Positions 6,022 to 7,692 of a DNA stretch of 7,692 bases are shown here, piece by piece. The notes under the pieces were generated by a model that worked only from the letters and a program-made list of their open reading frames with translations, searched no databases and was not told the origin of the DNA. This stretch comes from Microbacteriaceae bacterium (GTDB taxonomy: Bacteria > Actinomycetota > Actinomycetes > Actinomycetales > Microbacteriaceae), in assembly GCA_024642605.1 (NCBI GenBank), contig JAHEAT010000042.1:1-7692 (forward strand), read 5' to 3'. The first letter of the stretch is position 1. Each line of letters begins with the position of its first letter. Position numbers and translations under genes: made by a program.

Positions 6022-7692
6022 GTGGCTGACGCAAAGACCCTAGGTCTAACGGAGCTTGCTCGACTCGGCTTTGCCGAACTCGAAGGCACGTTGCAGCGTC
6101 TCGAGCAACTTGTAAAGATTGTCGGAGACTCCGGACGAGCAGCGTTTGCACCGCTGTCGCAGTCTGCCAACCCCGATCAAGCGCTTAAGGCATTGATTGA
6201 GCTCGCAGAGCGAGACTCGGCAAGTCTCAAAAAGGCTCTAAAGCAGCACGAAACGGCTCAACGACTTATTCTCACGCTTGGCGCTTCGACGGCTCTAATC
6301 GACTTCGTAAGGCGTTATCCGCCGGCCTTGGAGGTTTTCGACAAGTCTCAGAGCAAGTTGCCTACTCGTGAGACCATGCGCCAAGCATTGCTAGCCGCGG
6401 CGAGAGCAAATTTCACCGACGACTTCAAATGCGAGGATGCTTGGTCTGCCTTGCGTCGCGCATATCGCGTTGAACTCGTGCGCCTTGCAGCGTTCGATGT
6501 CACTCACGCCTCACCAACCGAAGCGCTGCCTGTGGTCGCAGCACACTTGGCAGACATGGCTAGCGCCGCTCTCGATGCCGGCCTTGCGGTGGCAAGGCAT
6601 GAACTAACCGCAAGCACCGATCACGGCACCTACGCCTCTGACGAAGTTGAGAACACGCGTGTAGCAGTGATTGCCATGGGTAAGTGCGGGGCGAGAGAGC
6701 TCAACTACATCAGCGATGTTGACGTAATCTTTGTTGCCGAATCGGCTTCTACGGCGACATCAACCGAACGCGCTCTAGAGATAGCGACACGCCTTGCAAC
6801 TCGCATGATGCGCGCAATGGACGGCAATGCGAGTGAGCCGGGTTTGTGGCAAGTGGACCCAAATCTAAGGCCAGAGGGAAAATCTGGCGCGTTGGTGCGC
6901 ACACTCGACTCCCACTTGGCTTACTACGATCGCTGGGCTCAAAACTGGGAATTCCAAGCTCTGTTGAAAGCCCGTAGCATTGCGGGCGACTCGGCACTCG
7001 GCGAGGCCTATGTTGAGCGAACCGCTGCACTGGTCTGGCAGTCGGCCGGGCGCGACGGCTTCGTTGAATCGGCACAGAAGATGCGTGAGCGCGTCACCGA
7101 TTTCATTCCAGAAAGCGAAGTCGAAAGACAGATAAAACTCGGGCCGGGTGGGTTGCGTGACATCGAGTTTACGGTTCAGTTACTCCAACTGGTACACGGT
7201 CGAACCGACGAGTCGGTGCGTGTTCGAGACACACTTAGCGCCATTAATACCCTGAGGGAAGGCGGCTACATCGGAAGAATGGACGCTGCCGTATTCAGCG
7301 AGCATTACCGATACCTTCGCGTGCTAGAACACCGCATTCAGCTTTCCGAGATGCGACGCACGCACTTGATGCCTACAGGTGAAATCGCTTTGCGGTCGCT
7401 CGCTCGTTCTACCAAGCACAAGAACGCAGAAGATCTTTTAGCAACCTGGGAGCGCGTGAAGGTAGAAGTGCGTTCGCTGCACCAGAAGGTTTTCTACCGG
7501 CCGCTACTATCTGCCGTAGCGAAGCTTGAAGATTCCGACTTGACGCTGAGCAACGACCAGGCCTCCGATCGCCTGCGCGCAATCGGTTTCATAGATGCAG
7601 AGAACGCTCTTCGACACATTCAGGCTCTTACCTCTGGGCTATCGAGACGGGCGGCAATTCAACGATCACTGCTTCCGGTTTTGCTGCAGTGG
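6022..7692 (+). CDS. glnE: Bifunctional glutamine synthetase adenylyltransferase/deadenylase, 3' end cut off by the window edge
   Basis: Controls glutamine synthetase by adding AMP to, or removing it from, a tyrosine, in response to the PII signal. The 557 visible residues are about the first half of a protein normally near 950-1000 residues, covering the N-terminal deadenylase domain. The nucleotidyltransferase signature is at 220-237: GKCGARELN, then SDVDVIF with metal ligands D232 and D234. The strand VDPNLRPEGKSG starts at 278 and supplies D279. GPGGLRDIEF and VQLLQLVHGR mark the helical region after the catalytic core. The C-terminal adenylylating domain would lie beyond base 7692. GTG at 6022 is chosen because it opens the frame just after the glnA stop, and the next residues (LARLGFAEL) resemble GlnE N-termini. 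It has no visible Shine-Dalgarno sequence, so reinitiation after glnA is likely. No frameshift or internal stop was found over the translated length. Confidence 0.96.
   Translation, partial: MADAKTLGLTELARLGFAELEGTLQRLEQLVKIVGDSGRAAFAPLSQSANPDQALKALIELAERDSASLKKALKQHETAQRLILTLGASTALIDFVRRYPPALEVFDKSQSKLPTRETMRQALLAAARANFTDDFKCEDAWSALRRAYRVELVRLAAFDVTHASPTEALPVVAAHLADMASAALDAGLAVARHELTASTDHGTYASDEVENTRVAVIAMGKCGARELNYISDVDVIFVAESASTATSTERALEIATRLATRMMRAMDGNASEPGLWQVDPNLRPEGKSGALVRTLDSHLAYYDRWAQNWEFQALLKARSIAGDSALGEAYVERTAALVWQSAGRDGFVESAQKMRERVTDFIPESEVERQIKLGPGGLRDIEFTVQLLQLVHGRTDESVRVRDTLSAINTLREGGYIGRMDAAVFSEHYRYLRVLEHRIQLSEMRRTHLMPTGEIALRSLARSTKHKNAEDLLATWERVKVEVRSLHQKVFYRPLLSAVAKLEDSDLTLSNDQASDRLRAIGFIDAENALRHIQALTSGLSRRAAIQRSLLPVLLQW

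Noticed and set aside
6013..6024. Possible separate promoter or terminator between glnA and glnE.
   Set aside because: The gap is only 6 bp, with no hairpin; TAAACA does not fit TANNNT. Cotranscription is simpler.

Overview
This window is a dense, ordinary-looking piece of core chromosome from an actinobacterium, most likely Microbacteriaceae. The evidence is an actinobacterial-type polyphosphate glucokinase, a mycobacterial-style type I methionine aminopeptidase with an N-terminal extension, and a GlnA2-type glutamine synthetase followed directly by glnE. GC content looks only moderately high by eye (low to mid 50s), which would suit a small-genome aquatic lineage such as Rhodoluna/Aquiluna relatives; that placement is inference. 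Genes cover almost the whole window. No RNA genes, mobile elements, CRISPR arrays, convincing terminators or signs of recent transfer were seen.

Layout, left to right. (1) Bases 1-1539, minus strand: map followed by ppgK, which runs off the left edge. (2) Bases 1540-1575: a 36-bp divergent promoter region between map and a small plus-strand SPOR-like gene (1576-1788). (3) Bases 1785-4638, minus strand: a tightly packed nadE-ridA-panB operon making NAD and the pantothenate/CoA precursor. Its end meets the end of the SPOR-like gene, with the two stop codons sharing one CTAG. (4) Bases 4639-4677: a 39-bp divergent region between nadE and glnA that appears to use one symmetric -10 element for both directions and has a palindrome on the glnA start codon. 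(5) Bases 4678-7692, plus strand: glnA (GlnA2 type) and glnE, the latter truncated by the right edge.

Function. The genes are housekeeping: glucose phosphorylation from polyphosphate, removal of initiator methionine, NAD and pantothenate synthesis, and nitrogen assimilation with its control. NadE uses glutamine as nitrogen donor, so the divergent nadE/glnA pair joins a glutamine producer to a glutamine consumer. I found no new multi-gene system. The points worth a second look are regulatory (a symmetric bidirectional promoter, paired leaderless promoters, an AmtR-like palindrome on a start codon) and residue-level (GlnA without an adenylylation tyrosine next to glnE; a Rid protein without the canonical arginine).
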